DNA of 64,000 nucleotides, from positions 39,554 to 103,553 of the forward strand of contig NZ_RXHJ01000015.1 of NCBI RefSeq assembly GCF_003955685.1. Reading direction: 5' to 3'. A program made the position numbers and the translations under genes. The notes under the pieces are model-generated. The model was given only the letters and a program-made list of their open reading frames with translations, was not told where the DNA came from and did no database searches. The stretch's first letter is position 1. Every line of letters starts with the position of its first letter. Origin of the DNA: Corynebacterium hylobatis. GTDB taxonomy: Bacteria > Actinomycetota > Actinomycetes > Mycobacteriales > Mycobacteriaceae. Positions 33,777 to 42,222 of this stretch are shown here, piece after piece.

Positions 33777-35096
33777 ATGGCAATCGACAACATCAAGGCA
33801 TACTCCCACCTCACCGACGAGGACATCCGCGAAATCGGCAGCCGCCTCGACGCCATCAAGGAGGAGTTCGAGGCCGACCTCGGCGAGAAGGACGTCCGCT
33901 ACATCAAGGGGTTGATCCGCACTCAGCGCTACATCGAGATCGCCGGCCGCGGTGCCCTCCTCTTCTCCGGTAAGAAACCCTTCTGGTTCGCCGGCGTCGC
34001 CCTGCTCTCCCTGTCCAAGATCCTCGAGAACCTCGAGATCGGCCACAACGTCATGCACGGCCAGTGGGACTGGATGAACGACCCGGAGATCCACTCCACC
34101 ACCTGGGAATGGGACAACGTCTGCCCCTCCTCCCAGTGGATGCACACCCACAACTTCGCCCACCACAAGTACACCAACATCCTGGGCATGGACACGGACG
34201 TCGGTTACGGTGTCCTGCGTGTCACCCGTGACCGCAAGTGGTCCGCGATGCACGCCTTCCAGCCGCTGATCAACGTGACCCTGGCCTCCCTGTTCCAGTG
34301 GGCCGTGGGCTTCTACGACGTCGAGCTGGGCAAGCTCGCCGCCGGCCGCACCACCTGGAAGGAGACCGCCCCGAAGTTCTGGGAGACGGCCCGCAAGGCC
34401 GGCACCCAGGGGCTGCGCGACTATGTCCTCTTCCCGGCGCTGTCCGGCCCCAACTTCCTCCGCACCGTCAGCGCCAACGCCACCGCGAACTTCATCCGTT
34501 CCGTCTGGGCCTACGCCGTGATCTTCTGCGGTCACTTCCCGGATGAGGCCGAGACCTTCACCAAGGAACAGTGGAAGAACGAGACCCACGACGAGTGGTA
34601 CCTGCGTCAGATGCTCGGCTCCGCCAACTTCCGGGGCGGCAAGATCCTGACCATCCTGTCCGGTAACCTCAACTACCAGGTTGAGCACCACCTCTTCCCG
34701 GACATGCCGTCGAACCGCCTGGCGGAGATCGGTAAGCGTGTCGAGGCCATCTGCGAGGAATTCGACCTGCCCTACAACACGGATTCCTTCCCGGCCCAGC
34801 TGCTCAAGGTGCAGCGCACCCTGCTCAAGCTGTCCCTGCCGAACAAGCTCCTGGCCGCTGACCGCGACAACGCCCCCGAGGTCCGCTCCAACGCCGCCTT
34901 CACCAAGTACCCCGAGCTCGAGGACAAGGTCTGGGTCGGCGAGAACGAGGACGGCCAGCGCTCCGGCCTGCGTTCCGGCCTCGGCTTCCTGGCGAAGCTG
35001 CGCCCCTCCGTCAAGGAGGCCGTGCTCAACTTCACCGGCCGCACCCCGGAGTGGCGCAACCGCGTCGCTGCACCGGAGCCGCAGAAGGCGGTGTAG
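33777..35096 (+). CDS. Acyl-CoA/acyl-lipid desaturase (DesA3-like)
   Basis: This 439-residue membrane di-iron enzyme should insert a double bond, probably delta-9, into fatty acyl chains. The three histidine boxes are visible: HNVMH (about residue 90), HNFAHH (about 124) and the C-terminal QVEHHLFP (about 301). Hydrophobic segments lie between them. Codon choice and spacing match the upstream reductase, with which it forms an operon. A strong terminator follows. Confidence 0.93.
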   Translation: MAIDNIKAYSHLTDEDIREIGSRLDAIKEEFEADLGEKDVRYIKGLIRTQRYIEIAGRGALLFSGKKPFWFAGVALLSLSKILENLEIGHNVMHGQWDWMNDPEIHSTTWEWDNVCPSSQWMHTHNFAHHKYTNILGMDTDVGYGVLRVTRDRKWSAMHAFQPLINVTLASLFQWAVGFYDVELGKLAAGRTTWKETAPKFWETARKAGTQGLRDYVLFPALSGPNFLRTVSANATANFIRSVWAYAVIFCGHFPDEAETFTKEQWKNETHDEWYLRQMLGSANFRGGKILTILSGNLNYQVEHHLFPDMPSNRLAEIGKRVEAICEEFDLPYNTDSFPAQLLKVQRTLLKLSLPNKLLAADRDNAPEVRSNAAFTKYPELEDKVWVGENEDGQRSGLRSGLGFLAKLRPSVKEAVLNFTGRTPEWRNRVAAPEPQKAV

Positions 35097-35113
35097 TCCG
35101 CCCCTGAATGATG

Positions 35114-35148
35114 CAGCCCCCGCCCGGAGTGAATCCGGACGGGGGCTG
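35114..35148 (+). terminator. Terminator between desaturase and rsgA
   Basis: The stem CAGCCCCCGCCCGG / CCGGACGGGGGCTG has one mismatch and a 7-nt loop. It lies 18 bp after the desaturase stop and between convergent genes. The U tract is poor (TCTGCGTGTC). Confidence 0.75.
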
Positions 35149-35199
35149 TCTGCGTGTCAGATATTCAGGCGGCCCAGGACCTGTCCCGGAACCCGGCCC

Positions 35200-36207
35200 C
35201 TACATCTCCCACTCGTTATTGGAACTCAGGGCCTCGAGCAGTTTGCGTACCGCATCCCGACGCCGCGCGGAGGCGGTATCGGGTTCGAGGTCGTCCAGGG
35301 CGCACTCGGGGTCGGCCGGAGGGCCGAGGTGGGTGCAGCCGCGCGGGCAGTTCTCCACGGCAGCGGCGAGATCCTCGAAGACGCCGACGACGGTGTCGGC
35401 GTCGACGTGGGCCAGACCGAAGGAACGGATACCGGGGGTGTCGATGATCCAGCCGCCCTCGGGCAGCCGGAGCGCGACGGACTGGGTGGAGGTGTGCCGC
35501 CCCTTGCCCACCCCGGAGACCACACCGGTGGCTCGGTCGGCATCAGGGACGAGCCGGTTGACCAGCGTGGATTTACCCACGCCGGAGTGGCCTACCAGGG
35601 CGGTGACCTTGCCGGTGACCAGGTCCCGGACCTCATCGACGGGATCATCCACACCCGCGATGACGACCCGGACGTCCAGGTCGGCGAATTCAGCGGCGAA
35701 TGGGGCGGGGTCCGTCAGGTCGGATTTGGTCAGACAGAGGATGGGTTCGACGTTGCCCACGAAAGCGGCGATGAGGGCACGCTCCACGAAGCCGGAGCGG
35801 GGTGGGGGGTCGGCGACGGCGGAGACGATGAGCAGCTGGTCGGCGTTGGCCACGACGATGCGTTCGTAGGGGTCGGTGTCGTCAGCGGTGCGCCGGAGCA
35901 CGGAGGTGCGTTCCTCCAGCTTGACGATGCGCGCCAGCGTGCCCTCCCGGCCGGAGGTGTCACCGACGAGTCCGACGCGGTCGCCGACCTCGACGGCGGT
36001 GCGGCCCATCTCGCGGGCCCGCATGGCGATGATCGGTTCCTCCCGCCCGTCGAGCACGACACCCCAGCGGCCGCGGTCCTTGGTCACGACCATGCCGAAT
36101 TCGGCGTCGTCATGAGCGGGACGGTCCTTGGTGCGCGGGCGGGTGCCGCGGCGGTTGGGGCGGATGCGGATGTCGGATTCGTCCCACTGTCGGTTAGCCA
36201 CGCGCAT
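35200..36207 (-). CDS. rsgA: Ribosome small-subunit GTPase RsgA
   Basis: This 335-residue protein is a circularly permuted GTPase for late 30S assembly. G4 (LTKSDLTD) comes before G1 (GHSGVGKSTLVN, about residue 210) and G3 (DTPGIRSFG). An OB-type domain precedes it and a C-terminal zinc site CPRGCTHLGPPADPEC follows. The ATG at 36207 shares one base with the aroA stop codon, fixing the start and suggesting coupled translation. Confidence 0.93.
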   Translation of the reverse strand: MRVANRQWDESDIRIRPNRRGTRPRTKDRPAHDDAEFGMVVTKDRGRWGVVLDGREEPIIAMRAREMGRTAVEVGDRVGLVGDTSGREGTLARIVKLEERTSVLRRTADDTDPYERIVVANADQLLIVSAVADPPPRSGFVERALIAAFVGNVEPILCLTKSDLTDPAPFAAEFADLDVRVVIAGVDDPVDEVRDLVTGKVTALVGHSGVGKSTLVNRLVPDADRATGVVSGVGKGRHTSTQSVALRLPEGGWIIDTPGIRSFGLAHVDADTVVGVFEDLAAAVENCPRGCTHLGPPADPECALDDLEPDTASARRRDAVRKLLEALSSNNEWEM

Positions 36208-37484
36208 CACCCATGGACCATGTCCTCCCACATGTGCTCGAAGCCGGGGAGGGTCTTGGCGGTGGTCTGGACGTCCTCGACCTCGACGCCTTCGACGGCC
36301 AGGCCGATGATGGCGCCGGCGGTGGCCATGCGGTGGTCGGCGTAGGAGTGCCACACCCCACCGTGGAGGTCTGTGGGGGTGATGAGCAGGCCGTCGTGAA
36401 GCTCGCGGCAGTTCCCGCCGAGTTTGTTGATCTCGGTGCTCAACGCCGCGAGGCGGTCGGTCTCGTGGCCGCGCAGATGGGCGATGCCGGTCAGCTCGGA
36501 GGGGGTGGTGGCCAGGGCGGCCAGCGCCGCGACGGTGGGGGTGAGTTCCCCGATGTCGGACATGTCCAGGTGGATGCCCTTGAGCTGGCCGCTGTCCGGT
36601 CCGGTGACCCGCAGGTCATGGCCCGGGCCCTGTTCGGCGGCGATGAGTTCGACCTCGCAGCCCATGCGCTCGAGGATGTCGCGGATGACGTCACCGGGCT
36701 GGGTGGTGTCCAGCGGCCAGTGCGGGATGCACACGGTGCCGCCGGTGACGGCCGCCGCGGCGAGGAAGGGGGTGGCGTTGGACAGGTCCGGCTCCACATG
36801 CCAGGTACGACCCTGGACGGGGCCGGGGTGGACCTTCCAGGTGTTCTCGGAGACGTCGACGCGTACACCGGCGCGGCGCAGCATGGCCACGGTCATCTCG
36901 ATGTGGGGCAGGCTCGGCAGTTTCGGGCCGGTGTGGCGGACGGTGATGCCCTCGGCGAAGCGCGGGGCGACGAGCAGCAGGCCGGAGACGAACTGGGAGG
37001 AGCCGGAGGCGTCGATCTCCACGGTGCCGCCGGCGGGGGTGCCCCCGCCTTCGACGGTGAAGGGCAGGGTGTCGCCGGTGATCTCCACCCCGAGGGTGCG
37101 CAGGGCGTCGAGGATCGTGTTCATGGGGCGGACCCGGGCCTGCGGGTCGCCGTCGAAGACGACGGTGCCGGTGGCCAGCGCAGCCAGCGGCGGGACGAAA
37201 CGCATCACCGTGCCGGCCAGGCCGCACTCGACTTCACCGCCGTGCAGTGGCCCGGGTTCGACGCGGACGCCTTCGGAGGTGTCGCGGATCCCCACACCGA
37301 GGGTGCGCAGGGCATCGGCCATGAGGTCGGTGTCGCGTGAGCGCAGGGCGTTCTCGATGACCGACGGATAGTCGGCGAGGGCGGTGAGGATGTAGGCACG
37401 GTTGGTGATCGACTTGGAGCCGGGGATGTGCTGGGTCCACCGGATCGGTCCGTGAGCAGTGGGCGCGGGCCAGGGGGCGGTCAT
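36207..37484 (-). CDS. aroA: 3-phosphoshikimate 1-carboxyvinyltransferase (EPSP synthase)
   Basis: This 425-residue enzyme makes 5-enolpyruvylshikimate-3-phosphate in aromatic amino acid synthesis. Motifs: [18 protein letters not shown] at the N-terminus, [44 protein letters not shown] and [15 protein letters not shown]. The ATG at 37484 is preferred because TATTAT lies exactly 7 nt upstream (leaderless); an ATG three codons earlier overlaps that hexamer. The gene is divergent from the SRAP gene. Confidence 0.94.
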   Translation of the reverse strand: MTAPWPAPTAHGPIRWTQHIPGSKSITNRAYILTALADYPSVIENALRSRDTDLMADALRTLGVGIRDTSEGVRVEPGPLHGGEVECGLAGTVMRFVPPLAALATGTVVFDGDPQARVRPMNTILDALRTLGVEITGDTLPFTVEGGGTPAGGTVEIDASGSSQFVSGLLLVAPRFAEGITVRHTGPKLPSLPHIEMTVAMLRRAGVRVDVSENTWKVHPGPVQGRTWHVEPDLSNATPFLAAAAVTGGTVCIPHWPLDTTQPGDVIRDILERMGCEVELIAAEQGPGHDLRVTGPDSGQLKGIHLDMSDIGELTPTVAALAALATTPSELTGIAHLRGHETDRLAALSTEINKLGGNCRELHDGLLITPTDLHGGVWHSYADHRMATAGAIIGLAVEGVEVEDVQTTAKTLPGFEHMWEDMVHG

Positions 37485-37506
37485 GTCGTCCATAATAGAT
37501 CTTATG
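37482..37506. promoter_or_regulatory. Overlapping divergent leaderless promoters (aroA / SRAP)
   Basis: Minus strand: TATTAT (37497-37492), then 7 nt, then the aroA ATG at 37484. Plus strand: CATAAT (37491-37496), then 7 nt, then the SRAP ATG at 37504. The two -10 hexamers overlap by five base pairs, so RNA polymerase could serve only one gene at a time. Confidence 0.6.
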
Positions 37507-38172
37507 TGCGGTCGCTTCGTTCTCTACACCACCGATGAGTCCCTGCTCGCCCACGTCGGCGCCCTTCCCGGGGTCACCGAGGTCCATGCGCCGGAGGGTA
37601 CGCCAGGGCCCAGATACAATATCGCGCCGACCCAGATGGTGCCCGTGGTGCGTCTGGCACTGCCGGAGGCCCGGCTCGACCCGGCCCGCTGGGGCCTGCT
37701 CCCGCACTGGAAGAAGGACGAGACCGGACCGCCGCTGTTCAACGCCCGCGGCGAGACGGTGGCCACCAAACCGAGTTTCCGGGACGCCTTCAGACGCCAG
37801 CGCGGTCTGATCCCCATGGACGGCTACTACGAGTGGCACGACGACGGCAGCGGTAAACGCCCGTATTTCGTCAGCCCGGGGGAGGGACGGATCATGTGGG
37901 CCGCCGCCCTGTGGGCGACGGGCCTGGACCGGCTCTCCGCGACGATGGTGACCACGGACTCCGCGGGACCGCTGGCCTGGCTGCACGACCGGCTGCCGCG
38001 TTTCCTCACCGAGGAGGAGGTGGAGCAGTGGACCATGGGTACCGCTGAGCAGGCCGCTGAACTACTCCACCCCACCCCGGTGGATTATCTGGAGCAGCTG
38101 GGCATCCGGCCGGTGGACAAGGCGGTGGGCAACACCCGCAACGACTACCCGGAGCTGATCGCGGAGAACTGA
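37504..38172 (+). CDS. SRAP (YedK/HMCES) family abasic-site shield protein
   Basis: This 222-residue protein has Cys2 (MCGRFVLYT), which becomes the N-terminal nucleophile and forms a covalent link with abasic sites in single-stranded DNA. Other conserved parts are [42 protein letters not shown] with the catalytic Glu, and LHDRLPRFL with the catalytic His. The ATG at 37504 is required to place Cys2 correctly. Its last 28 bp overlap the convergent YbaK-like gene. Confidence 0.93.
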   Translation: MCGRFVLYTTDESLLAHVGALPGVTEVHAPEGTPGPRYNIAPTQMVPVVRLALPEARLDPARWGLLPHWKKDETGPPLFNARGETVATKPSFRDAFRRQRGLIPMDGYYEWHDDGSGKRPYFVSPGEGRIMWAAALWATGLDRLSATMVTTDSAGPLAWLHDRLPRFLTEEEVEQWTMGTAEQAAELLHPTPVDYLEQLGIRPVDKAVGNTRNDYPELIAEN

Positions 38173-38609
38173 GCCCCGGTCAGCCGCGCCAGGTCCTGCG
38201 GTGACAGGGCGATGTCCAGTCCGCGGCGGCCTCCGGAGACGTAGACCTCCGGCTGCTTCTCGACACCTGCGTCAATCACCGTCACCAGTTTCTGTTTCTG
38301 CCCCAGCGGGGAGATACCGCCCGGTACGTAGCCGGTGGCCCGCCGGGCCTTGCGCGGATCGGCCATGGTCACCGATTTCACGCCCAGGGCGGCGGCCGCC
38401 TTCTTCAGGTTGAGCTTCCCGGACACCGGCACGCAGCACACGGCCAGGGCCGTCCCGGTATCGACGATGAGGGTCTTGAGGATCATCCCCGGGTCGACCC
38501 CCAGGGCAGCAGCGGCGGCCGCACCGAAATTGCCGGCACCTGCCTCGAAGGTGACGGGGCGGTGGGGGACGGCGGCGTCGATGAGCAGACGGACAGCGGG
38601 TGTGGGCAC
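38145..38609 (-). CDS. YbaK/EbsC-type Cys-tRNA(Pro) deacylase
   Basis: This roughly 154-residue protein resembles YbaK, which removes cysteine mischarged on tRNA-Pro. Motifs: [18 protein letters not shown] with the conserved Lys, [35 protein letters not shown] and [17 protein letters not shown] start at GTG 38609 because it precedes the family N-terminus; longer forms would overlap the sigH promoter area. It is divergent from sigH and convergent with the SRAP gene. Confidence 0.87.
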   Translation of the reverse strand: MPTPAVRLLIDAAVPHRPVTFEAGAGNFGAAAAAALGVDPGMILKTLIVDTGTALAVCCVPVSGKLNLKKAAAALGVKSVTMADPRKARRATGYVPGGISPLGQKQKLVTVIDAGVEKQPEVYVSGGRRGLDIALSPQDLARLTGAQFSAISSG

Positions 38610-38655
38610 TCCACTACACTGGAACAGAATGCTCCAGGTCTCAAGAAAGGCGCCG

Positions 38656-39264
38656 ATGTCGGACACTGAGCTCGCCACCCGCTTCGAGGAGGAGGCCCTG
38701 CCCCTGCTTGACCAGCTCTACGGCGGTGCCCTGCGCATGACCCGTAACCCGGCTGACGCCGAGGACCTCGTCCAGGAGACCTACCTCAAGGCCTTCAACG
38801 CCTTCCACTCCTTCAGACCCGGCACCAACCTCAAGGCCTGGCTGTACCGGATCATGACGAACACCTACATCAACGTCTACCGGAAGCGGCAGCGCCAGCC
38901 CATCCAGTCGCCGACCGAGGAGATCAGCGACTACCAGCTCTACACCACCAGTTCCCACGATTCGACGGGTCTGGAATCGGCTGAGGTGGCCGCGCTGAAG
39001 AACATGCCCGACGGCAAGATCGCCGACGCCATGAACCAGCTCTCCGAGGACTACCGCATGGTCGTCTACTACGCGGATGTGGAGGACCTGGCGTACAAGG
39101 ACATCGCCGAGATCATGGGTACGCCCATCGGCACGGTGATGAGCCGCCTGCACCGGGGAAGAAAACAGCTGCGGCAGCTGTTGAAAGAGGTGGCACATGA
39201 ACAGGGGATCGGACTCAACCACCCCGACATGGACATCACGACCCGGGAAGAGAGCAAGAAGTGA
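38656..39264 (+). CDS. sigH: ECF sigma factor SigH
   Basis: This 202-residue sigma factor directs heat and thiol-oxidative stress genes. Region 2 is [23 protein letters not shown] with [20 protein letters not shown]; region 4 is [44 protein letters not shown]. The ATG at 38656 follows AAAGG. The next gene, a zinc anti-sigma factor, overlaps its stop as GTGA, the arrangement found for sigH-rshA in Corynebacterium and Mycobacterium. Confidence 0.94.
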   Translation: MSDTELATRFEEEALPLLDQLYGGALRMTRNPADAEDLVQETYLKAFNAFHSFRPGTNLKAWLYRIMTNTYINVYRKRQRQPIQSPTEEISDYQLYTTSSHDSTGLESAEVAALKNMPDGKIADAMNQLSEDYRMVVYYADVEDLAYKDIAEIMGTPIGTVMSRLHRGRKQLRQLLKEVAHEQGIGLNHPDMDITTREESKK

Positions 39265-39518
39265 AGGAACCCTGCGGCTGCAGCTGCGATGACATCCAGT
39301 CCCAGCTCTGCGAACTCGTCGACCCGGGCACCACCCCGGAACAGGCCCGCGAGCTGATCGCATCGATCTCCGACTGCCCCCAGTGTTACGGACGCCTCCA
39401 GTCGGAGCAGGAGATCCGGGCGATGCTGCAGCGTTGCTGCACCGCCCAGGTGGAGGCCCCGGCTGAGTTGCGCGAGCGCATCACCATGCAGATCCGGGTG
39501 ACGCGCTTCCGGGCGTAG
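39261..39518 (+). CDS. rshA: Anti-sigma factor RshA (zinc/redox type)
   Basis: This 85-residue protein should bind and silence SigH until oxidised. It is cysteine-rich: CGCSC near the start, SDCPQC in the middle and RCC later. The classical ZAS motif HxxxCxxC reads SISDCPQC here, so the expected His is Ser. Zinc could still be held by other cysteines. GTG 39261 overlaps the sigH TGA, showing coupled translation. Confidence 0.88.
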   Translation: MKEPCGCSCDDIQSQLCELVDPGTTPEQARELIASISDCPQCYGRLQSEQEIRAMLQRCCTAQVEAPAELRERITMQIRVTRFRA

Positions 39519-39536
39519 CCTGCACCCTCCGGCGGA

Positions 39537-39622
39537 GTCGAGACCACCCCGTCGAGATGGGTGCCCCGGGGCCCATTTTCCGCGCCCTCTCGACGAGGCT
39601 CTTTCGGGGAGGTGATCTCGAC
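39537..39622. repeat. Nested palindromic element after rshA
   Basis: Two direct GTCGAGA copies (39537, 39551) are mirrored by two TCTCGAC copies (39588, 39616). The outer arms extend to 14 matches over 17 bases through CCACCCC / GGGGAGGTG. The element folds into a cruciform and resembles a REP-like intergenic repeat between sigH-rshA and the following terminator. Confidence 0.5.
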
Positions 39623-39643
39623 CCCGGCGACAGGAAGAACAAA

Positions 39644-39677
39644 GGACCGCCCCCGCAAATGCGGGGGCGGTCCTTTT
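39644..39677. terminator. Bidirectional terminator between rshA and bL37 gene
   Basis: A perfect 13-bp stem GGACCGCCCCCGC / GCGGGGGCGGTCC encloses AAAT. It is followed by TTTT on the plus strand and by TTTG on the minus strand, so it can stop both convergent units. Confidence 0.9.
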
Positions 39678-39697
39678 CGCCGTTCTACGTTCCTGAT

Positions 39698-39772
39698 TTA
39701 GGAGTTCGGGCGCTTGCCGTGGTTTGCGCTCTTCTTGCGGCGGGCACGACGCTTGCTACCACGCTTGCTCAT
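39698..39772 (-). CDS. Ribosomal protein bL37 (24 residues)
   Basis: This 24-residue, strongly basic peptide begins MSKRGSKRRARRKK and ends ANHGKRPNS. The ending is nearly identical to actinobacterial 50S protein bL37, first seen in mycobacterial ribosome structures, where it binds 23S rRNA. A good ribosome site AAGGAG lies 6 nt before the ATG, and a strong bidirectional terminator follows. It lies between rshA and whcE, as the homolog does near sigH and whiB1 in mycobacteria. It is short enough to be missed by ordinary gene calling. Confidence 0.9.
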   Translation of the reverse strand: MSKRGSKRRARRKKSANHGKRPNS

Positions 39773-39854
39773 GTGATTCTCCTTGGGTGAGGTGATGGAC
39801 AGATCCCACCAACTCTAGCGCTCGGGACCGGTGGCGGAAAATTCAGGTGTGTGC

Positions 39855-40118
39855 TCAGGCAGCAACACGGGTGCGGCCGCGGCCACGGGAGTTGCGGCGC
39901 TTGAGTGCGCGGCGCTCGTCCTCGGACAGACCGCCCCAGACGCCGGCGTCCTGGCCGGACTCGAGGGCCCACTTGAGGCACTGGGAGGTGACGGGGCAGC
40001 GGTTGCAGACGATCTTGGCCTTGGCGATCTGGGTCAGGGCGGGGCCGGAGTTACCGACGGGGAAGAAGAGCTCGGGATCCTCGTCGCGGCAGACAGCTTC
40101 GTGGCGCCAGTCAGACAT
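39855..40118 (-). CDS. whcE: WhiB-family regulator WhcE (WhiB1-like)
   Basis: This 87-residue regulator has the WhiB cysteines in EAVCRDEDPELFFP and VCNRCPVTSQC, holding a [4Fe-4S] cluster, and the GVWGGLSEDERRALKRRN DNA-binding end. It is very close to M. tuberculosis WhiB1, which senses nitric oxide. In C. glutamicum, WhcE is needed for oxidative and heat stress survival and lies next to sigH. A roughly 200-nt leader and a candidate cAMP-receptor site precede it. Confidence 0.94.
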   Translation of the reverse strand: MSDWRHEAVCRDEDPELFFPVGNSGPALTQIAKAKIVCNRCPVTSQCLKWALESGQDAGVWGGLSEDERRALKRRNSRGRGRTRVAA

Positions 40119-40335
40119 GGTTGATTCTCCTTAAAAGGCAGTACGTGAAATACGGGCAATCAAATGCGCACCAGATGAGGCCTCTGCTGGAGGGGCCGTC
40201 GTTAAAGTTGCAGTCGCTACGGTGTCGGGCCGGGACCTGTTGGCCCCTACCTCGGTTCACATTGCGTTAACCCTCTGGTGTCTCAGGGTTAAGTGCCGGT
40301 TCATTGCCCGGCTGTTTTTGCTACCTGAGAATAAT
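40119..40335 (-). promoter_or_regulatory. whcE promoter and long 5' leader
   Basis: This part of the 470-bp gene-free stretch (40119-40588) is AT-richer than its surroundings. A TATTCT -10 candidate on the minus strand (40333-40328) predicts a start near 40321, giving a leader of about 200 nt. The leader holds a perfect 8-bp hairpin TTAACCCT / AGGGTTAA (40267-40292). AAGGAG lies just before the whcE start. No known riboswitch fold was recognised. Confidence 0.5.
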
Positions 40336-40375
40336 GACATGTGAACGCCAAGTGCGCTAGAGGTAAACCGTCAAA

Positions 40376-40391
40376 TGTGATGGAACTCACT
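40376..40391. promoter_or_regulatory. Candidate GlxR (CRP-type) site for whcE
   Basis: TGTGA-N6-TCACT matches 9 of 10 defined bases of the GlxR/CRP consensus TGTGA-N6-TCACA. Its centre lies about 62 bp upstream of the predicted whcE start site, a typical class I activator position. M. tuberculosis whiB1 is controlled by the CRP homolog Rv3676. A weaker AGTGT-N6-TCACT lies at 40419-40434. Confidence 0.6.
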
Positions 40392-40588
40392 CAATTATAT
40401 GCTTTGTGAAGACTGTAAAGTGTTCTGTGTCACTGTTTGGACACTTTTCAACAACGCTTCTGACCTGCATTAATGGGCGTTTCCCCTGATGCATGACTCC
40501 AGCTGGAACGTCAAATCTGTTTTCGGCCGATGACCCCTGAACAGGGTTCCTGACCCCGGTGTCACCACTGTGTATAGACTCAGGTGCC

Positions 40589-41020
40589 GTGACCGACGTG
40601 AACAGCCGCCCCCAGCCGCCCGCCCAGATCCGATGGGCCGGCATCATCGCCATCGTGCAGTCGGTGATCGCCCTCGCGTTCGCCGCTTTCCTTGTCTTCC
40701 GTGACATCACGGGAGCGGAGGAGCATTCGCTCGTCTCCGACACCTCCAACATCGGGTGGGTGGGCACGGGCACGGCGATCTTCATGCTCATCATCTTCGG
40801 CACCGTGCTGGCTGGCGCGATATCGATGCTGCGAGGCAACAAGTGGGGGCGTGGGCCGATCGTCCTCCTGGAGATCATCCTGCTGGGCGTCGCCTACTTC
40901 ATGTTCACCGGCGGCGCCTGGCCCTTCGGCGTGTTCACGGCCGTCAGTGCCGCCCTCGCGCTGTACTTCCTCTTCAACCGGAACTCCTTCGCGTGGTCGG
41001 AGGCCCGCTACCAGGCCTGA
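40589..41020 (+). CDS. Four-helix membrane protein of unknown function
   Basis: This 143-residue protein has about four hydrophobic segments (WAGIIAIVQSVIALAFAAFL, AIFMLIIFGTVLAGAISML, VLLEIILLGVAYFMF, FTAVSAALALYFLF) and no other motif. It should be integral to the membrane. The GTG at 40589 is supported by TAGACT 8 nt upstream (leaderless). Its last 13 bp overlap the convergent Rv3212-like gene. A homolog follows whcE in C. glutamicum. Confidence 0.72.
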   Translation: MTDVNSRPQPPAQIRWAGIIAIVQSVIALAFAAFLVFRDITGAEEHSLVSDTSNIGWVGTGTAIFMLIIFGTVLAGAISMLRGNKWGRGPIVLLEIILLGVAYFMFTGGAWPFGVFTAVSAALALYFLFNRNSFAWSEARYQA

Positions 41021-42222
41021 CGCAGGCCGACGGTCAGTCCGCCCCGCTTCTCGACGACCGTGTCACCCACCACACCCAACGTCACCATCCCGTCGTGGCC
41101 CCCGCGGTCGACCGGGATGGTTTTTTCTGTCTCCCCCGTGTCCCAGTTGACCACCGCGATGCCCTCGGCGGTAGGCATGAGCAGCCGGCCGTCGACGGCC
41201 ACCCCGGTGCCCACGGCGTCCTCCAGGACATGCCGGACCGTGAGGTTGGCCGGGGACAGCAGGTAGAGCCTCTGACCGTCGAAGAAACTCATGTGGTGCG
41301 GCAGATCGGCGGTGACCGGCGCGAAGGGCAGGTCCTGATCAGCCCACGGGACCTGCGGCACAGCACGCCGTTCGACCTCCTGGCCGCCCTCGGTGAAAGA
41401 GATGAGCTCATTCTGCTGGTACACCGCGGCACCCTCCTGGCCGATGGCCATGAGACGGGCCTCCGGGTGGTCCAGCTGCACGTCTGCGCTGATCTCCGGG
41501 GCGCGGGCCTGCTCCGGGGTGGTGTCCTGGAAACGCAGCCAGGTGCCCTGCCCGTCGGGGCAGACCTCGGTGACCGCCAGCAGATCGGTGCGCGTCAGCG
41601 CGGAGGTGATCCGGCAGTCCGGGTGGGGCTGCAGCCGGGGTTCCTGGATGCCCTCGACCTCGCCGTACTCGACGGTGCGGACCATGTCGGAACGCCACAG
41701 CTCCAGCCGCTGGCCGGCCGCCGTGCCGATCCGGTCGTTGGAGGCCACCGCCACGACCTCATCGGGTGAGACCGCGCTGCGGGTGGCGTTGTAGGTGCCG
41801 GAATCAGCGTCGAGGGCCACGACATCACCGCAACCGTTCGGTGCCCGCCAGGTGGTGACCACCCGCCCCCACGCCGCCCCCAGGGAGCACAGGTCAAGAT
41901 CCCGGCGGTAGGTCCACACCGTCTCACCCGCCGGGTCGGAGGCGGTGACGGTGCGGTCGGCATGGGTGACCACGAGCCCGTCGACGATGACGGGACGGTG
42001 GACACCGGGCAGGGGGGTGTCGGCCAGCGCCCACACCTGGGTGAGGCTGTCCGGGATGGTCGACAGCGCCGGGGCGGCGACGTACTCGGTGGCGGCGGGG
42101 GTGAGCTCGGACCCGCGGATGGGGGCGGTGGCCCACACCCCCGCGACCGCCATGAGCGAGACTGCGGCGATCGCCCCGGTGGCGATGAGGTCGCCGCGGG
42201 TCCGCCGCAGGGGTCGGACCAT
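41008..42222 (-). CDS. Rv3212-like membrane-anchored beta-propeller protein
   Basis: This 404-residue protein has a basic start (RPLRRTRGD), one membrane helix (about 12-30) and an exterior region with repeated WD/PQQ-like blades (VWALADTPLPGVHRPVIVDGLVVTHADRT-type strands; DGRLLMPTAEGIAVVNWDTGE). M. tuberculosis Rv3212, next to rhlE, has the same position. The ATG at 42222 shares one base with the rhlE stop codon. A partner or ligand is not known. Confidence 0.78.
   Translation of the reverse strand: MVRPLRRTRGDLIATGAIAAVSLMAVAGVWATAPIRGSELTPAATEYVAAPALSTIPDSLTQVWALADTPLPGVHRPVIVDGLVVTHADRTVTASDPAGETVWTYRRDLDLCSLGAAWGRVVTTWRAPNGCGDVVALDADSGTYNATRSAVSPDEVVAVASNDRIGTAAGQRLELWRSDMVRTVEYGEVEGIQEPRLQPHPDCRITSALTRTDLLAVTEVCPDGQGTWLRFQDTTPEQARAPEISADVQLDHPEARLMAIGQEGAAVYQQNELISFTEGGQEVERRAVPQVPWADQDLPFAPVTADLPHHMSFFDGQRLYLLSPANLTVRHVLEDAVGTGVAVDGRLLMPTAEGIAVVNWDTGETEKTIPVDRGGHDGMVTLGVVGDTVVEKRGGLTVGLRQAW

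Noticed and set aside
32787..34691. 634-codon minus-strand frame opposite reductase and desaturase
   Set aside because: It mirrors two well-supported genes and has no ribosome site or recognisable motif.
34681..36345. 554-codon plus-strand frame across the desaturase end and rsgA
   Set aside because: It crosses a strong terminator and two real genes in other frames.
40419..40434. AGTGT-N6-TCACT as a second GlxR site
   Set aside because: It deviates from consensus at both ends and lies too far from the predicted start; kept only as a weak possibility.
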